Below, in pieces: positions 34,469-43,757 of a DNA stretch of 64,000 bases (position 1 is its first letter; each line of letters starts with the position of its first letter). The stretch is from JAICMB01 sp035295125 (GTDB lineage: Bacteria; Acidobacteriota; Terriglobia; Bryobacterales; Bryobacteraceae): NCBI GenBank assembly GCA_035295125.1, contig DATGJP010000120.1, forward strand, positions 171,563 to 235,562, read 5' to 3'. Under the pieces are notes generated by a model. The model was given only the letters and a program-made list of their open reading frames with translations, was not told the origin of the DNA and ran no database searches. A program made the position numbers and the translations under genes.

Positions 34469-34928
34469 AATTGAGCTTGGCTGCGCGCGGTAACGCGGCG
34501 ATGTGAAACCAGAGTTCCTTCAAGGCTCGAATGGCGGTGAAGTATTCGTCGAGATCCGCGGGCTTCACAACATAGGTGCTGGCCTGCTCGTCATAGGCGG
34601 CCTGAATGTCGCGGTCATTGCCGCTGGAACTCACAACCACTACTGGAATCCGCCGGAGCCGGGGGTCGGATTTCATCGCGGATAGGACCTGGTGGCCATC
34701 GATTTTCGGTATGCATAAGTCGAGAAAGACCAGATCCGGCTTCGGAGCTTTTAAATATTTCCCTTCCGCTCTCAAAAAGTCGAGAGCTTCTTCTCCGTCC
34801 ATCACCACATGGACTTCATTCGGTATCCGGGCATCGCGCAGGGCCTCAATGGTCAGGCCGACGTCGCCGGGGTTGTCCTCAACGATCAGTATTTGAAAAG
34901 GCCTTTGTAATCGGGTGGGCAACTTCAA
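34467..34928 (-). CDS. Single-domain response regulator (Rcp1-like)
   Basis: A 153-residue protein made only of a receiver domain. The acidic pocket is LIVEDNPGD, the phospho-acceptor Asp70 is in LVFLDLCIPKIDG, and the conserved lysine is in YVVKPAD. The insertion GKYLKAPKPD before the Asp is typical of the Rcp1-type receivers that pair with phytochrome-like or hybrid histidine kinases. There is no output domain, so it would act by protein contact. No kinase is adjacent. Confidence 0.88.
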   Translation of the reverse strand: MKLPTRLQRPFQILIVEDNPGDVGLTIEALRDARIPNEVHVVMDGEEALDFLRAEGKYLKAPKPDLVFLDLCIPKIDGHQVLSAMKSDPRLRRIPVVVVSSSGNDRDIQAAYDEQASTYVVKPADLDEYFTAIRALKELWFHIAALPRAAKLN

Positions 34929-35013
34929 CCTTTGTCGGCAGTATTACTGACCTATGGACGACGAAAAGCCGCCCTTCAAGTCTGTCGCTAACCGTTAGAC
35001 AGCTTCGTCTACA

Positions 35014-36291
35014 GTGGAGAAAGTGAACCGCACTCTCCGAACCGTCGCTTTCTTGTGCCTGCTAGCGGCTCTGACCGTCCTCGCATACGGCCCCGTGTTC
35101 GGTCAGCCACTGATTGAGGACGACTATCCCAATATCGCACAAGCGCAGCTGTATGGTCCTGTGGCGGGATGGCCGGCAATGATGCACGATCCCGTGTTTC
35201 GGGTGCGGGCTACGACATGGCTTCTCATGTATGGCATCCATTGCGTCTTTGGCATGTGGGCGCCGGCTTATTACGCAGCATTGGTCGCCCTGCAGATTCT
35301 GAACACCTGGCTTGTATTTGCCCTCGGTTCCTGGCGAGACATCGGATATCGCACAGCCGCCTGGGCGGCGGCGTTTTTCGCGGTCTATGAGGGGCATCAG
35401 GAAGCGGTCATGTGGCTTTCCGGATCCACCGAACCGCTGATGCTGTTTTTCGGGCTCCTATCGTTGCTTTTCTGGATCCAAGTGATCCAGAATGCCGGCG
35501 CTATGCGGATTGCGTTCTACGTCGCATCGCTAGCCTGCTTCTCTCTGGCACTGCTTTCAAAGGAATCCGCCGTGATCTGGGCCGCGTTGCTCCTGTTGCC
35601 AATCGTCTTCGACCGGCCATCCTGGAGACAGGCCTTCTTGCTTGTTCCGTATGCTGTGCTTTCTGCCGTAGTGGCTTTATCGATCCTCGAAAGCCGTTCC
35701 CAGTCGTTCCGATTCCAGGATGGGAGTTTCTCGATGAGCGCGCCATTCTGGCTCACCTGGCCGCACAATATGTTGCGGTTGTTCTGGCCGTGGGGGTTGG
35801 CCGCTCTCATCGCGATATTCCTATGGAGACCGGCCGCATATCGCAAATTATTGACGCTCGGCCTATGCTGGGCCGGCCTCGGCCTGATTCCTTACAGCTT
35901 CCTGACGTATTCGCGTTATATTCCGAGCCGCCAACTGCATCTTGCCAGCGTGGGTCTCGCGCTTGTTGCCGGATATGCGTTCATGGAACTATTCCATCGT
36001 TACTGGCAGCGCCGCCGCGCCATAGTCGTGGCGGTATGTGGACTGCTGCTGATTCATAATGTCGGGTACCTGTGGGTCAAAAAGCGATCGCAATTCCTGG
36101 CCCGTGCCGCGCCCACCGAGGCACTAATTGCTTTTGCTCGGACGCATCCGGGGCTGATTTACGTGCAGTGCTTCCCGCGGCAGCAAATTATTGCGGAATC
36201 GGCCATTCAACTCACGACCACGAGCCGCGTGGTCTGGGCGCCCACGGAAGGCGCTCACACCTTCTGCTACCCGGCTGAAAGTCACAGATGA
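35014..36291 (+). CDS. Polytopic membrane protein, GT-C-like
   Basis: A 425-residue protein with about nine to ten transmembrane helices. After the first helix comes PLIEDDYPNIAQ; an acidic pair in the first periplasmic loop is a feature of GT-C glycosyltransferases that use lipid-linked sugars. LALLSKESAVIWA is another common element of these proteins. The start is one of two GTG codons (35014 or 35023). Its stop overlaps the stop region of the convergent LytTR regulator by 10 bp. Sugar and acceptor unknown. Confidence 0.65.
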   Translation: MEKVNRTLRTVAFLCLLAALTVLAYGPVFGQPLIEDDYPNIAQAQLYGPVAGWPAMMHDPVFRVRATTWLLMYGIHCVFGMWAPAYYAALVALQILNTWLVFALGSWRDIGYRTAAWAAAFFAVYEGHQEAVMWLSGSTEPLMLFFGLLSLLFWIQVIQNAGAMRIAFYVASLACFSLALLSKESAVIWAALLLLPIVFDRPSWRQAFLLVPYAVLSAVVALSILESRSQSFRFQDGSFSMSAPFWLTWPHNMLRLFWPWGLAALIAIFLWRPAAYRKLLTLGLCWAGLGLIPYSFLTYSRYIPSRQLHLASVGLALVAGYAFMELFHRYWQRRRAIVVAVCGLLLIHNVGYLWVKKRSQFLARAAPTEALIAFARTHPGLIYVQCFPRQQIIAESAIQLTTTSRVVWAPTEGAHTFCYPAESHR

Positions 36292-37028
36292 GGCGGCAGT
36301 GATCCGAGCCGTATCAGGTTCGTCACGGCACGACGGTAGCCGCGGCTGGACTTCAGCAATCGTCCTCCCACGAGCAATTCGTATTCACCTTCGCCGATGG
36401 AGTTGATCTCGCGGACACGGCAAGCGTTTACGAGCAGGGCACGATGAATGCGCACGAATTGCGCGGGGCGCAGCCGCTCCTCGAGAGACGCCATGGTTTC
36501 GCGCAGCAGCCCCGAGTCTTCTCCGGCGTGAAGGCACACGTAATTCTGCGCGGATTCGATCCAATCAACATCCTCCACCGCGATGAAGCGGGCACGTCCC
36601 CCGCTCCGCACGACAAATCGGGCGGGCGACGGGGTTTGCTCCAGGAGATTGTCGAGAGGCCTGGCCGGGATATTTTTGGCGCGCGCCAACGCGTTCGCAA
36701 ACCGCTCATCGGAGAACGGCTTCAGCAGATAATCGAGCGCATTGATTTCGAACGCTCGAATGGCGTACTGATCGTAAGCGGTGACGAAGATGACACGCGG
36801 CGTCTCGTCGGGTGCGAGCGAGCGCAGGACCGCGAAGCCATCCATCTCCGGCATTTGAATATCGAGGAATACAAGATCGGGGCGGTTTTCGCGGATCGCG
36901 GCGACCGCATCCAGGCCGTTGGCGCACTCGCCGGCGATTTCGACTTCAGGATCGATCCGGAGCAGCCGCAGCAGGCCGTGGCGGCAAATGCGCTCATCGT
37001 CGACAACAAGAGTCCGCAGCTTTTTCAT
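36282..37028 (-). CDS. LytTR-family response regulator
   Basis: A 248-residue regulator: receiver domain (acidic pair in TLVVDDERICRHG, Asp56 in LVFLDIQMPEMDG, lysine in YLLKPFSDERF) and a C-terminal LytTR DNA-binding domain (ARFIAVEDVDWIESAQNYV, FVRIHRALLVNACRVREI). Such regulators bind direct repeats upstream of targets, often for envelope or exopolysaccharide functions. The ATG overlaps the stop of the sensor kinase gene (ATGA). A longer frame to 37112 is rejected because the receiver begins at MKKLRTL. Confidence 0.92.
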   Translation of the reverse strand: MKKLRTLVVDDERICRHGLLRLLRIDPEVEIAGECANGLDAVAAIRENRPDLVFLDIQMPEMDGFAVLRSLAPDETPRVIFVTAYDQYAIRAFEINALDYLLKPFSDERFANALARAKNIPARPLDNLLEQTPSPARFVVRSGGRARFIAVEDVDWIESAQNYVCLHAGEDSGLLRETMASLEERLRPAQFVRIHRALLVNACRVREINSIGEGEYELLVGGRLLKSSRGYRRAVTNLIRLGSLPPHL

Positions 37029-38080
37029 GCCTGGCAGTAAGGAAGCAGAATACTGACCGCCACTCCGCCCCCGCTGCGCGCTCCGATCTCCAGTCGCCCG
37101 GCGGCGCCGCACAAAGCGCGCAGGCGCCCTTCGGTGTTACGCAGGCCGCAGCCTCGCGCACAACGCTCGAAGTAATCGGCAGCCAATCCCAGGCCATCAT
37201 CCTCGACCCTCAGTTCGAGCACATCTTCCACCCGGCGGGCCGAGATGCTTAGGCTTCCGCCCGAGGCTCGGGGCGCGATTCCATGCCGGACGGCGTTTTC
37301 CACGAGCGGCTGCAAAAGCAGGGTGGGAACGAGTGCCCCCCGCGCATCTCCGTCGGCCGCGATTGAAGTGCGGAGGCGTTCCTGAAACCGGGTCTGTTCG
37401 ATGGCGAGGTAGGTCTCCAGGAAATCGAGCTCTTGCTGTAGCGGAATGCGATCGACACCGGAACGGTCGAGCGAGACGCGCAGGAGCTCACTGAGCTTCA
37501 GCAGGACGCGATTAGCGGTCTCCGCATCCTCTCGCATCAGCACCGAGATGGTATGCAGGGTATTGAAAAGGAAATGCGGATGAAGCTGAGATTTGAGGTT
37601 TTGGAGCTCGGCCTGTACCAGGCGGGATTGAAGCTCCCGCACTTTCTGGCGTGCGACGACGGTTTGAAATACGCCGGCGATGATCCAAAACGGAGGAATT
37701 CCCCCTACCCACTGAATAACGAACTGCTTCCAGAGGCTTCCGGACATCAGGGCGGCGCCCACCGGTCCGGACGCGTGCCACCCGCACAAATGAGCGCTGG
37801 CGAGGAATACTGGAATGATCGACGCTGGGCCGGCGGCTGCGAAAACGCAGACCCCCATGTAATAGAGCGAGTGGCGCCAGGGGCGTTCGTTCAGCGGAAA
37901 GCGGGCAAAGAACGGCGCGAGCAAAGGGACCTGAAACGCCCAGAAGTATACGTATCCGAGTATCAGCGGCAAACGTACGGTCAGGTCGGTAGTTAGGCCG
38001 ATCTGGCCCATAATCAGGTTGGTGAGGAAAAAGGAGAAGATTGCGAACCCGGTCGCAACCACCAGAGAACGCCGCAGCAT
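37025..38080 (-). CDS. LytS/YehU-type sensor histidine kinase
   Basis: A 351-residue membrane kinase of the His_kinase family. About four helices fill the first 145 residues (GFAIFSFFLTNLIMGQI, FWAFQVPLLAPFF), then a linker coil and SQLHPHFLFNTLH with the phospho-acceptor His169. The ATPase part has LLLQPLVENAVRHGI and VEDDGLGLAADYF. It should phosphorylate the coupled LytTR regulator immediately downstream. No extracellular sensor domain is apparent, so the signal may be membrane-borne. Confidence 0.92.
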   Translation of the reverse strand: MLRRSLVVATGFAIFSFFLTNLIMGQIGLTTDLTVRLPLILGYVYFWAFQVPLLAPFFARFPLNERPWRHSLYYMGVCVFAAAGPASIIPVFLASAHLCGWHASGPVGAALMSGSLWKQFVIQWVGGIPPFWIIAGVFQTVVARQKVRELQSRLVQAELQNLKSQLHPHFLFNTLHTISVLMREDAETANRVLLKLSELLRVSLDRSGVDRIPLQQELDFLETYLAIEQTRFQERLRTSIAADGDARGALVPTLLLQPLVENAVRHGIAPRASGGSLSISARRVEDVLELRVEDDGLGLAADYFERCARGCGLRNTEGRLRALCGAAGRLEIGARSGGGVAVSILLPYCQA

Positions 38081-38085
38081 GGCCG

Positions 38086-39351
38086 TCAGAGTTCTGCGAT
38101 TTTACGGTGCCCTAACAGGTAATACATGCCCAGCACCACCAGCAGGGCGCCGTTGACGCTCAGGACGATTGGCGCGGTGAAGCGGGGCACGAGGGCGCCC
38201 ACCACGAGGCTTCCGATTGGCATGCCACCACGAAACGCGACATTGTATACACTCATCACCCGGCCGCGCATCTGGTCGGTGGTGACTAATTGCACCAGCG
38301 AACTGATGGTGGCCATCACCGCCATCAAAGCGGCGCCGCCACAGAACAGCAGTGCACAACTCAGGACCAGGTTTTTAGAGAGCGCGAATCCGGCGACTAA
38401 CAGGCCAAGGATAACCAGCATGACGAGAGCGGCGCGGCCCTGGTGTTTAAAATGCCCCATGTAGGCAACGATCATGGCGCCGACAATCGCGCCGACGCCT
38501 GAGCAACACAGCAGAAGCGTGTAAGTGTTGGCGTCGCCGTGGAACACGTTGCGGGCGAAAACGGGAAGGAATACAAGGAGCGGGATGCCCAGAACCGTCA
38601 TCGAGAAAGCCAACGCAATGAGGGAGACCATGGCGGCTTGTTGCCGCACAAATCCGAACCCTTGCTTGAGGCTGTTCATCATCGATTCGCCGGTGTGCGT
38701 TGGAACGAAGCGGGCCCGAATGATCAACAACGAAATGACCACCGCTACAAACGAAACGCCGTTCAGCGAGAAACACCATGCGGCTCCAAACTTCAGCAGC
38801 GCAATGCCGCCCAGCATGGGACCGAAAACACGGGCCAGGTTGAACTGAATGGAGTTCATCGCGATGGCGTTAGGTACGTCTTCCTTATTCACTAACGAGG
38901 GAAGCAGCGCCTGATAGGCCGGGCCTCCAAAGGCCTGCGCAAGTCCCGTGAAAAACGACAGCGTCAGGATATGCCAGACGCGCACTACGTTGGTCGCGAA
39001 CAGGAGAGCCAGAGTGAAAGCGCAGGTCATCTGAATGATCTGCGAGAGCAGAAGCATCTGCCGGCGCTCGCGGCGATCGGCGACCACTCCGCCAATCAAC
39101 GAGAACAGTACGATCGGGATCTCGCCAAGAAATGCATCGAGCCCGAGATAAAACGCCGAGTTCGATAGCTGCAAAACAAGCCAGCTCTGCGCCAGCTTTT
39201 GCATCCAGGTGCCGATGCTGGACGTGCAGGCGCCCATCCACAGTATGCGAAAATCGCGATACTCGAGCGCTTTGAAAATGCGCCGGAGAACGCTGGGATT
39301 CTCGCTATGGGAGAGGTTTTTCGCGCTGGATGAGATGGAGGATGTTGCCAT
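38086..39351 (-). CDS. MFS transporter (EntS/MFS_3-like)
   Basis: A 421-residue twelve-helix major facilitator. The loop 2-3 motif appears as GGVVADRRERRQMLL, with the A-like motif repeated later as VTTDQMRGRVMSVYN. MGACTSSIGTWMQKLAQSWL in helix 1-2 is common in the EntS-like branch, which exports siderophores or drugs. Its start overlaps the end of the upstream VOC gene by 47 bp; no later start codon precedes helix 1. It lies 5 bp upstream of the kinase gene, so the three may share a transcript. Confidence 0.85.
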   Translation of the reverse strand: MATSSISSSAKNLSHSENPSVLRRIFKALEYRDFRILWMGACTSSIGTWMQKLAQSWLVLQLSNSAFYLGLDAFLGEIPIVLFSLIGGVVADRRERRQMLLLSQIIQMTCAFTLALLFATNVVRVWHILTLSFFTGLAQAFGGPAYQALLPSLVNKEDVPNAIAMNSIQFNLARVFGPMLGGIALLKFGAAWCFSLNGVSFVAVVISLLIIRARFVPTHTGESMMNSLKQGFGFVRQQAAMVSLIALAFSMTVLGIPLLVFLPVFARNVFHGDANTYTLLLCCSGVGAIVGAMIVAYMGHFKHQGRAALVMLVILGLLVAGFALSKNLVLSCALLFCGGAALMAVMATISSLVQLVTTDQMRGRVMSVYNVAFRGGMPIGSLVVGALVPRFTAPIVLSVNGALLVVLGMYYLLGHRKIAEL

Positions 39352-39679
39352 CGCTGTCGCTAAAAAAAACGAGCCGGTTTCCCTGATTCACGTATGGGTC
39401 AGTAAGAAATTGGACGCCGCCCGAGCGCAAACGTTCGTATGCGGCATCGAAATTCTCGACCATCACAGCGAGGTGGCGAATGCCGGGGTCCTTCATCTTG
39501 TTGGAACCGCGGTCTCCTTCCGACGGAATAATTTCCAGCATGGCGCCATTGGGAGCGCGAACGAAGTAGTTGCCGTCGTACTGATAATTAATGACGAATC
39601 CGAGAGTTTGGACGTACCATTCGGCGAGCTTCGACGGGTTGGGCGAAGCAATCGCCGTGTGCTCCAATCCTGTAAACAT
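39305..39679 (-). CDS. VOC-family (glyoxalase-like) protein
   Basis: A 124-residue cytoplasmic VOC protein. N-terminal GLEHTAIASPNPSKLAEWYV carries the first metal-type histidine, GIRHLAVMVENFD the second, and NRLVFFSDSDGNILHLIQR is the closing motif. Function within the superfamily is open (isomerase, dioxygenase or resistance). Start at ATG 39679; a GTG at 39706 directly after the previous stop would add nine residues. Confidence 0.82.
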   Translation of the reverse strand: MFTGLEHTAIASPNPSKLAEWYVQTLGFVINYQYDGNYFVRAPNGAMLEIIPSEGDRGSNKMKDPGIRHLAVMVENFDAAYERLRSGGVQFLTDPYVNQGNRLVFFSDSDGNILHLIQREKPLP

Positions 39680-39706
39680 GGGGTACTCGGATTGTAGCGC
39701 ACCCAC

Positions 39707-40177
39707 TCAATAGATCTGAAAGCAGAACACCTTATCGGAGCCGTTTGGCGACAACGAGTATTCGCCGTTTTCGAGCGGTTCGTCGGCTTCGATCCGGTAC
39801 AGCGCTCCGCCAAGCCGTGAGACTATCAGGTGGAACGGCCCGGCATTGCCGCGATGGCGCTTCTGGGAGATCATCACCTCCCGGCGGCCACCCTTCGTAT
39901 CGAGCCGGTACAGCTCCAGTTGATCCGGGGAGATTTGCTTTGATTCCATGATGAAAATCGGTTCGGCGAGCGGTGTCTTGGCCGGAGAACTGGCCCCCGC
40001 GATGGTGTAGTTAACGTCGTTCTTCTTCTGTTCCGACTGAGCCACGCCCACCTCTGTCTCTACCAGGTGGTCGGCGTGGAGCAGGTAAGGGATATCCGGC
40101 TTCGGCGGGCGCGGACCGGTGTAATCCGCAGCGATCAGGAGCGCGGCAGCAGCGAGGAAAACATACAGCAGGCGCAT
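39707..40177 (-). CDS. Exported hypothetical protein
   Basis: A 156-residue protein with a clear signal peptide (MRLLYVFLAAAALLIAADY). The mature part starts with TGPRPPKPDIPYLLHADHL and is beta-rich (ELYRLDTKGGRREVMIS, LIVSRLGGALYRIEADEPL), ending in a KVFCFQIY strand. I do not recognise the family. It directly precedes the VOC gene on the same strand. Confidence 0.6.
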   Translation of the reverse strand: MRLLYVFLAAAALLIAADYTGPRPPKPDIPYLLHADHLVETEVGVAQSEQKKNDVNYTIAGASSPAKTPLAEPIFIMESKQISPDQLELYRLDTKGGRREVMISQKRHRGNAGPFHLIVSRLGGALYRIEADEPLENGEYSLSPNGSDKVFCFQIY

Positions 40178-40329
40178 GTTAGTTTATTTTAACGTGATGG
40201 TTCGGAGACGGGGGAAGTTGCGTCGACGTTACAAGACGTTAAACAACTGAATTTAATGGGAGATTGGGAACCCGCGCGAGATCGGTAGCATCAGATAAAG
40301 TGAGCCCTCCCGGCAATCCCAAATCTAGG

Positions 40330-40911
40330 ATGTATCGCTACATGGATGTTCAAGCGCGCTCCCGCCGTGCTTTTGTGTTCGTTCTTGCTTTGCCCGCTTT
40401 TGCCGCTTCTCCGGTCCAGGGGATTCGGAACTTCCACCAGGTGAATGAGCATGTTTATCGGGGAGGGCAGCCCACCGACGAGGGATTTGCCGCTCTTTCC
40501 AAGCTGGGTGTCAGGACTGTGATCGATCTGCGGGAAGCCGGAGAGCGGTCGAAGGCAGAAGAAGCCGCTGTGACGAGCGCCGGTATGAAGTATGTCAATG
40601 TGCCGATGACCGGGCTGATTCCTCCGACGGAGAGCGAGATTTCGAAGATTCTCGGGCTCATGGAGAATGAGAGCGCGGGCCCCGTGTTTGTCCACTGCAG
40701 GCGCGGCGCCGATCGGACCGGAGCTGTGATTGCGGCCTATCGCATCGATCATGATCGTTGGGAGAACACGCATGCGCTGAGCGAGGCCAAGGAGATGGGC
40801 ATGAGTTTCTTCCAATACCCGAGAAAGAGCTTCATCCGGGACTTCCAAGCGCGGGTTGTTGAGGCAAAAGGCCCGGCTGCACCCGCCACCGCGGGCGTGG
40901 CGGCGCAATAA
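40330..40911 (+). CDS. Exported dual-specificity/tyrosine-type phosphatase
   Basis: A 193-residue protein with a signal peptide (SRRAFVFVLALPAFAASP) and a cysteine-phosphatase domain. The P-loop is VFVHCRRGADRTG (HCx5R), preceded by the general-acid region with VPMTGLIPPTESE and by TVIDLREAGER. It resembles Siw14-like or bacterial DSP proteins. Periplasmic location means its target may be a phosphorylated small molecule or exported protein. Start at ATG 40330, or 40342 four codons on. Confidence 0.8.
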   Translation: MYRYMDVQARSRRAFVFVLALPAFAASPVQGIRNFHQVNEHVYRGGQPTDEGFAALSKLGVRTVIDLREAGERSKAEEAAVTSAGMKYVNVPMTGLIPPTESEISKILGLMENESAGPVFVHCRRGADRTGAVIAAYRIDHDRWENTHALSEAKEMGMSFFQYPRKSFIRDFQARVVEAKGPAAPATAGVAAQ

Positions 40912-40941
40912 CGCCTGCCTTTAGATCTCACCGGGAATGTA

Positions 40942-40963
40942 CAGGCGAAACCGCCTGCGCCAC
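40942..40963 (+). repeat. REP-like palindromic repeat
   Basis: CAGGCG-AAAC-CGCCTG is a perfect 6-bp hairpin followed by CGCCAC. It lies between the convergent phosphatase and LprI-like genes; a second partial copy, CCGCCGAAACCGCT, follows at once. Confidence 0.6.
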
Positions 40964-40978
40964 AACCGCCGAAACCGC

Positions 40979-41743
40979 TTAGGGCCTGCGAGCAGTGGCC
41001 TCGAGAGCGTGGATGCGATCGGTGTAAAGGCGTTGAACGCAGTCGGCAGCCTGGCAAGTCGATAGTTGGTGCGCCCACCAGTCAGACTGGTCCGCTTTCA
41101 ACCGCTTGAGCGCGACATTCCGCTGGGCCTTCGCCGGCGGTTGCAGGAAAGCACGCAATGAGGCGGTTTGAAAAGCTGCCGCGAGATGGACATCGAGCAG
41201 CGAAAGGGCCGGGCTCCCGCAAATCGCCTTTTCCCGCGCATTCGAGGCGTTCTCGCAGTTGAAACTCGGCGCGATGTCGCTTGCGTCCCGACTGAAAGGC
41301 CGGTCGCTATCGGTGATGTCTTCGCAGCCGAGGGCCTTCAGCTTGTCCTGCGAACGGAACATCTGGAACCCCGTAGCGCCACGGGAGAATTCGATCCGCT
41401 GCTTCGAGGCTTCGAAGGCCAGGTCACTCACGCGGTTGTAAGTGAGGCGCTGCGGTTCGACCACAACCTTCGCGTACTCGTTGGGTGCGAACTGCAGATC
41501 TTGGGGGTAATCATAGAAGTTGAGATGCTCCCAGGCGAACTCGAGCACCTCTATGCTGCTCGGGCCGGCGGCTCGAATCATGCGGTAGTGCATCACAAAA
41601 GTCTGCTCGCCACGATCGCTGTTGGGATTGATCAGGATTCCCGCGCCACACGACGCGGTCCAGAGGCCGGTGAAAGAGGACAGGTCGGTTGCGCCGGCGC
41701 CGGCGAGCGCGACGATGAAAACTGCGAGTCGGGCAAATGTCAT
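40979..41743 (-). CDS. Exported protein with LprI-like (DUF1311) domain
   Basis: A 254-residue exported protein (signal MTFARLAVFIVALAGAGA). The first 150 residues are beta-rich and unrecognised. The C-terminal 90 residues match the lysozyme-inhibitor LprI/DUF1311 pattern: SFNCENASNAREKAICGSPA, then DVHLAAAFQTA and QSDWWAHQLSTCQAADCVQR, with the four cysteines expected to make disulphides. The family includes periplasmic lysozyme inhibitors, but many members are uncharacterised. It lies 6 bp after the MBL gene on the same strand. Confidence 0.78.
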   Translation of the reverse strand: MTFARLAVFIVALAGAGATDLSSFTGLWTASCGAGILINPNSDRGEQTFVMHYRMIRAAGPSSIEVLEFAWEHLNFYDYPQDLQFAPNEYAKVVVEPQRLTYNRVSDLAFEASKQRIEFSRGATGFQMFRSQDKLKALGCEDITDSDRPFSRDASDIAPSFNCENASNAREKAICGSPALSLLDVHLAAAFQTASLRAFLQPPAKAQRNVALKRLKADQSDWWAHQLSTCQAADCVQRLYTDRIHALEATARRP

Positions 41744-41749
41744 CGAGAA

Positions 41750-42592
41750 CTAGCGCTTGAGCTCCTCGCACATTCCTGCAACGCTACGCTCGAAAAGCGG
41801 ACCCGGTTTCATGCCGAGATCTTCCAGCTTCATCTGCTTCATCACGTCAGGAGCCGAAGGCCCGCAGGCCGCTTTTGCACGCTCCCGCAAAGACGCCATG
41901 GTCTGGCGGAATTTCACCAGGTCCGCCTTCTTGCCCACGGGGCCGTGTCCCGGGATGACCGTATCGAAGTCGAACTGGAGCGCTTGTTCCAGGGTCTTGT
42001 CCCACTCCACGATGCTTCCGCCGTTGCTGTAGTCGATGAAGGGAGCCCCGCCGTTTACGAACAGGTCGCCGGTATGGAGGACGCGTTCGGAGGGGAAGTA
42101 GATTACAGCGTCGCCATTGGTGTGACCGCGGCCGATGTATTTGGCTCGAACCTCCTTGCCGCCCAGGAATACCTGTGTCTCGTCACTAAACGTGATGCGT
42201 GGCAGTCCCGGCTGTTTCTGGGTGACCATGTTCGCGCGAGCGTTCTTGTGAGCGATCACTTCCGCATTCGCAGCCATCATGAATTCGTTGCCGCCGGTGT
42301 GATCGCCATGCTGGTGCGTGTTCAGGATGTAGCGGATGGGCTTGTCCGATACGGTCTTCACCTTCGCCACGATGTTTGGAGCATCCTGAGCAAACTTGTC
42401 GTCCACGAGAAGGACGCCCTCGCTGGTCGGCATGACGGCGACATTGCCGCCGTTGTTCATGATGACCCAGATGTTGTCGGACACTTTCTCCATCGTTAAC
42501 GCCTGCCGCTCCTGTCCTTGCGACCAGATAAGCCATAATCCGGCCGTTCCCAACACGAGTCCCGCGAGACGAACCACCAGGGCCTTTTGCAT
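41750..42592 (-). CDS. Exported MBL-fold metallo-hydrolase
   Basis: A 280-residue metallo-beta-lactamase-fold enzyme with a signal segment (LVVRLAGLVLGTAGLWLI). Zinc ligands: NTHQHGDHTGG, GRGHTNGDAV, VLHTGDLFVNGG and VIPGHGPVG. The QHH form and the exported location are shared with quinoprotein-relay/cyclase-like MBL proteins as well as some class B lactamases; it is not a strong match to a clinical enzyme family. It probably forms a two-gene unit with the LprI-like gene. Confidence 0.82.
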   Translation of the reverse strand: MQKALVVRLAGLVLGTAGLWLIWSQGQERQALTMEKVSDNIWVIMNNGGNVAVMPTSEGVLLVDDKFAQDAPNIVAKVKTVSDKPIRYILNTHQHGDHTGGNEFMMAANAEVIAHKNARANMVTQKQPGLPRITFSDETQVFLGGKEVRAKYIGRGHTNGDAVIYFPSERVLHTGDLFVNGGAPFIDYSNGGSIVEWDKTLEQALQFDFDTVIPGHGPVGKKADLVKFRQTMASLRERAKAACGPSAPDVMKQMKLEDLGMKPGPLFERSVAGMCEELKR

Positions 42593-42899
42593 ATAGCAAA
42601 CGAGTATAGCTCAGGTGCTCGAATGATCAACCGGCCTGCCCCAATCGCTTCAACTTTCACGTTCCTCCGGACGTCATAGGTAGCAAGTGCGACGAATTTG
42701 TTTTTCGCCGGAAGCGGTTTTGGCTTCCTGCGCGATGGGTCTCCTGTTAATGGCTGTAGAAATACCAAGGATGATGAAAGCAGCAGCGTACGCGATGGAG
42801 ACGTGTGTGATTCGCCACATCGAACTCAAACCGGCTGCGGCCGCGTGCGCGAACCATGCTTTGCACGCCCAATCAAAATCCGCGTCGTATGTAGCGAGT
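42593..42899. other. Gap with one doubtful small ORF
   Basis: 307 bp between the divergent MBL and pilin-like genes. On the minus strand 42674-42820 could encode 48 residues (MWRITHVSIAYAAAFIILGI, then a basic tail), a possible single-helix membrane peptide, but there is no convincing ribosome site. Nothing else is seen. Confidence 0.25.
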
Positions 42900-43319
42900 A
42901 TGCGACGACGCGGCTTTTCGCTGGTTGAACTCCTGATCGTGATGGCGATCATTCTCGTGATTCTTGCGGTGGCGATTCCCCGCGCGATGGCGGCGATTCT
43001 CAACGCCAAGGAGACGGCCGTTCTACGCGAGGTACAGACCATTCATCAAGCGCAGATACAGTACTCGTCCCAATTCGGGCGGTTTGCCTCGAGCCTTGAT
43101 GAGCTACAGAAAGCGAACATCATCACCGGGAAACTGGCTTCCGGAGAGAAGGACGGTTATTTGTTTATGCTGACTCCGACCCCCGGCGGCTACGTGCTTC
43201 ATGCGAACCCAAGAGTGTTCCAGAGTACGGGGCGGCGAACATTCTACATCGACCAGGACGGAGTCGTCCATCAGAATTGGGGTCAGGACCCGGCTACGCC
43301 GGAAAGCCCAGAGCTTTGA
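42900..43319 (+). CDS. Type IV pilin-like / pseudopilin protein
   Basis: A 139-residue protein with a class III signal: MRRRG then FSLVELLIVMAIILVILAVA. Cleavage is expected after Gly5 by a prepilin peptidase, leaving N-methyl-Phe and the Glu5 equivalent that pilins need. The globular part (HQAQIQYSSQFGRFASSLDE, GYLFMLTPTPGGYVLHANP, RTFYIDQDGVVHQNWG) matches the short type II secretion or minor-pilin proteins common in Acidobacteriota. No pilus assembly genes are adjacent. A frame back to 42687 is not supported. Confidence 0.88.
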   Translation: MRRRGFSLVELLIVMAIILVILAVAIPRAMAAILNAKETAVLREVQTIHQAQIQYSSQFGRFASSLDELQKANIITGKLASGEKDGYLFMLTPTPGGYVLHANPRVFQSTGRRTFYIDQDGVVHQNWGQDPATPESPEL

Positions 43320-43757
43320 TTAGCTGTTGGAGAGGCGAAGCTCGCGTTCCACGCGGCGTGCTGCGCGGTCGCTGATCAGGCCCGCTACCTTACTTAGAAG
43401 ACCCGGTATGTCTTCGGGCTTGATCAACATTCGTCGCGAACTCTTCTGGGCAGCGGTTCGCTCTTCCCCGTAGGTCTTAACCAGTGCGGTAGCCGGCTTG
43501 TAAGCCATCATACGGGCATGGGCTATGACCTTCAAGCCTGCTTCGGGGGATTCAAGCTGTAAGTCACTCAAAACAAGCTCGTATTGCTGTTCTTCGAGCT
43601 TTCCGACAGCCTCGGCCGCCGAGGCAGCCGCATCCACTCGATATCCGCTGGCTTCCAGGACGGTTTGCAGGGTCAAGCGCGAGGTCGGATCGTCATCGAC
43701 GACAAGGACTCGGGCGATCTCCACGCTCGGACGAGGGGTAACTTTCATCGCGGCCAT
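43320..43757 (-). CDS. Response regulator receiver protein
   Basis: A 145-residue receiver-like protein. Acidic pocket RVLVVDDDPTSRLTLQ, phospho-acceptor Asp65 in LVLSDLQLE, then an atypical C-terminal half with ATALVKTYGEERTAAQKSSR, where the usual K-P element is MLIKPEDIPGLL. No DNA-binding domain. A start three codons later (MKVTPRP) is also possible. No partner kinase adjacent. Confidence 0.8.
   Translation of the reverse strand: MAAMKVTPRPSVEIARVLVVDDDPTSRLTLQTVLEASGYRVDAAASAAEAVGKLEEQQYELVLSDLQLESPEAGLKVIAHARMMAYKPATALVKTYGEERTAAQKSSRRMLIKPEDIPGLLSKVAGLISDRAARRVERELRLSNS

Noticed and set aside
42674..43042. Minus-strand frame across the pilin-like gene
   Set aside because: It is antisense to a clear prepilin signal; only its last 48 codons look remotely protein-like and are noted as doubtful.
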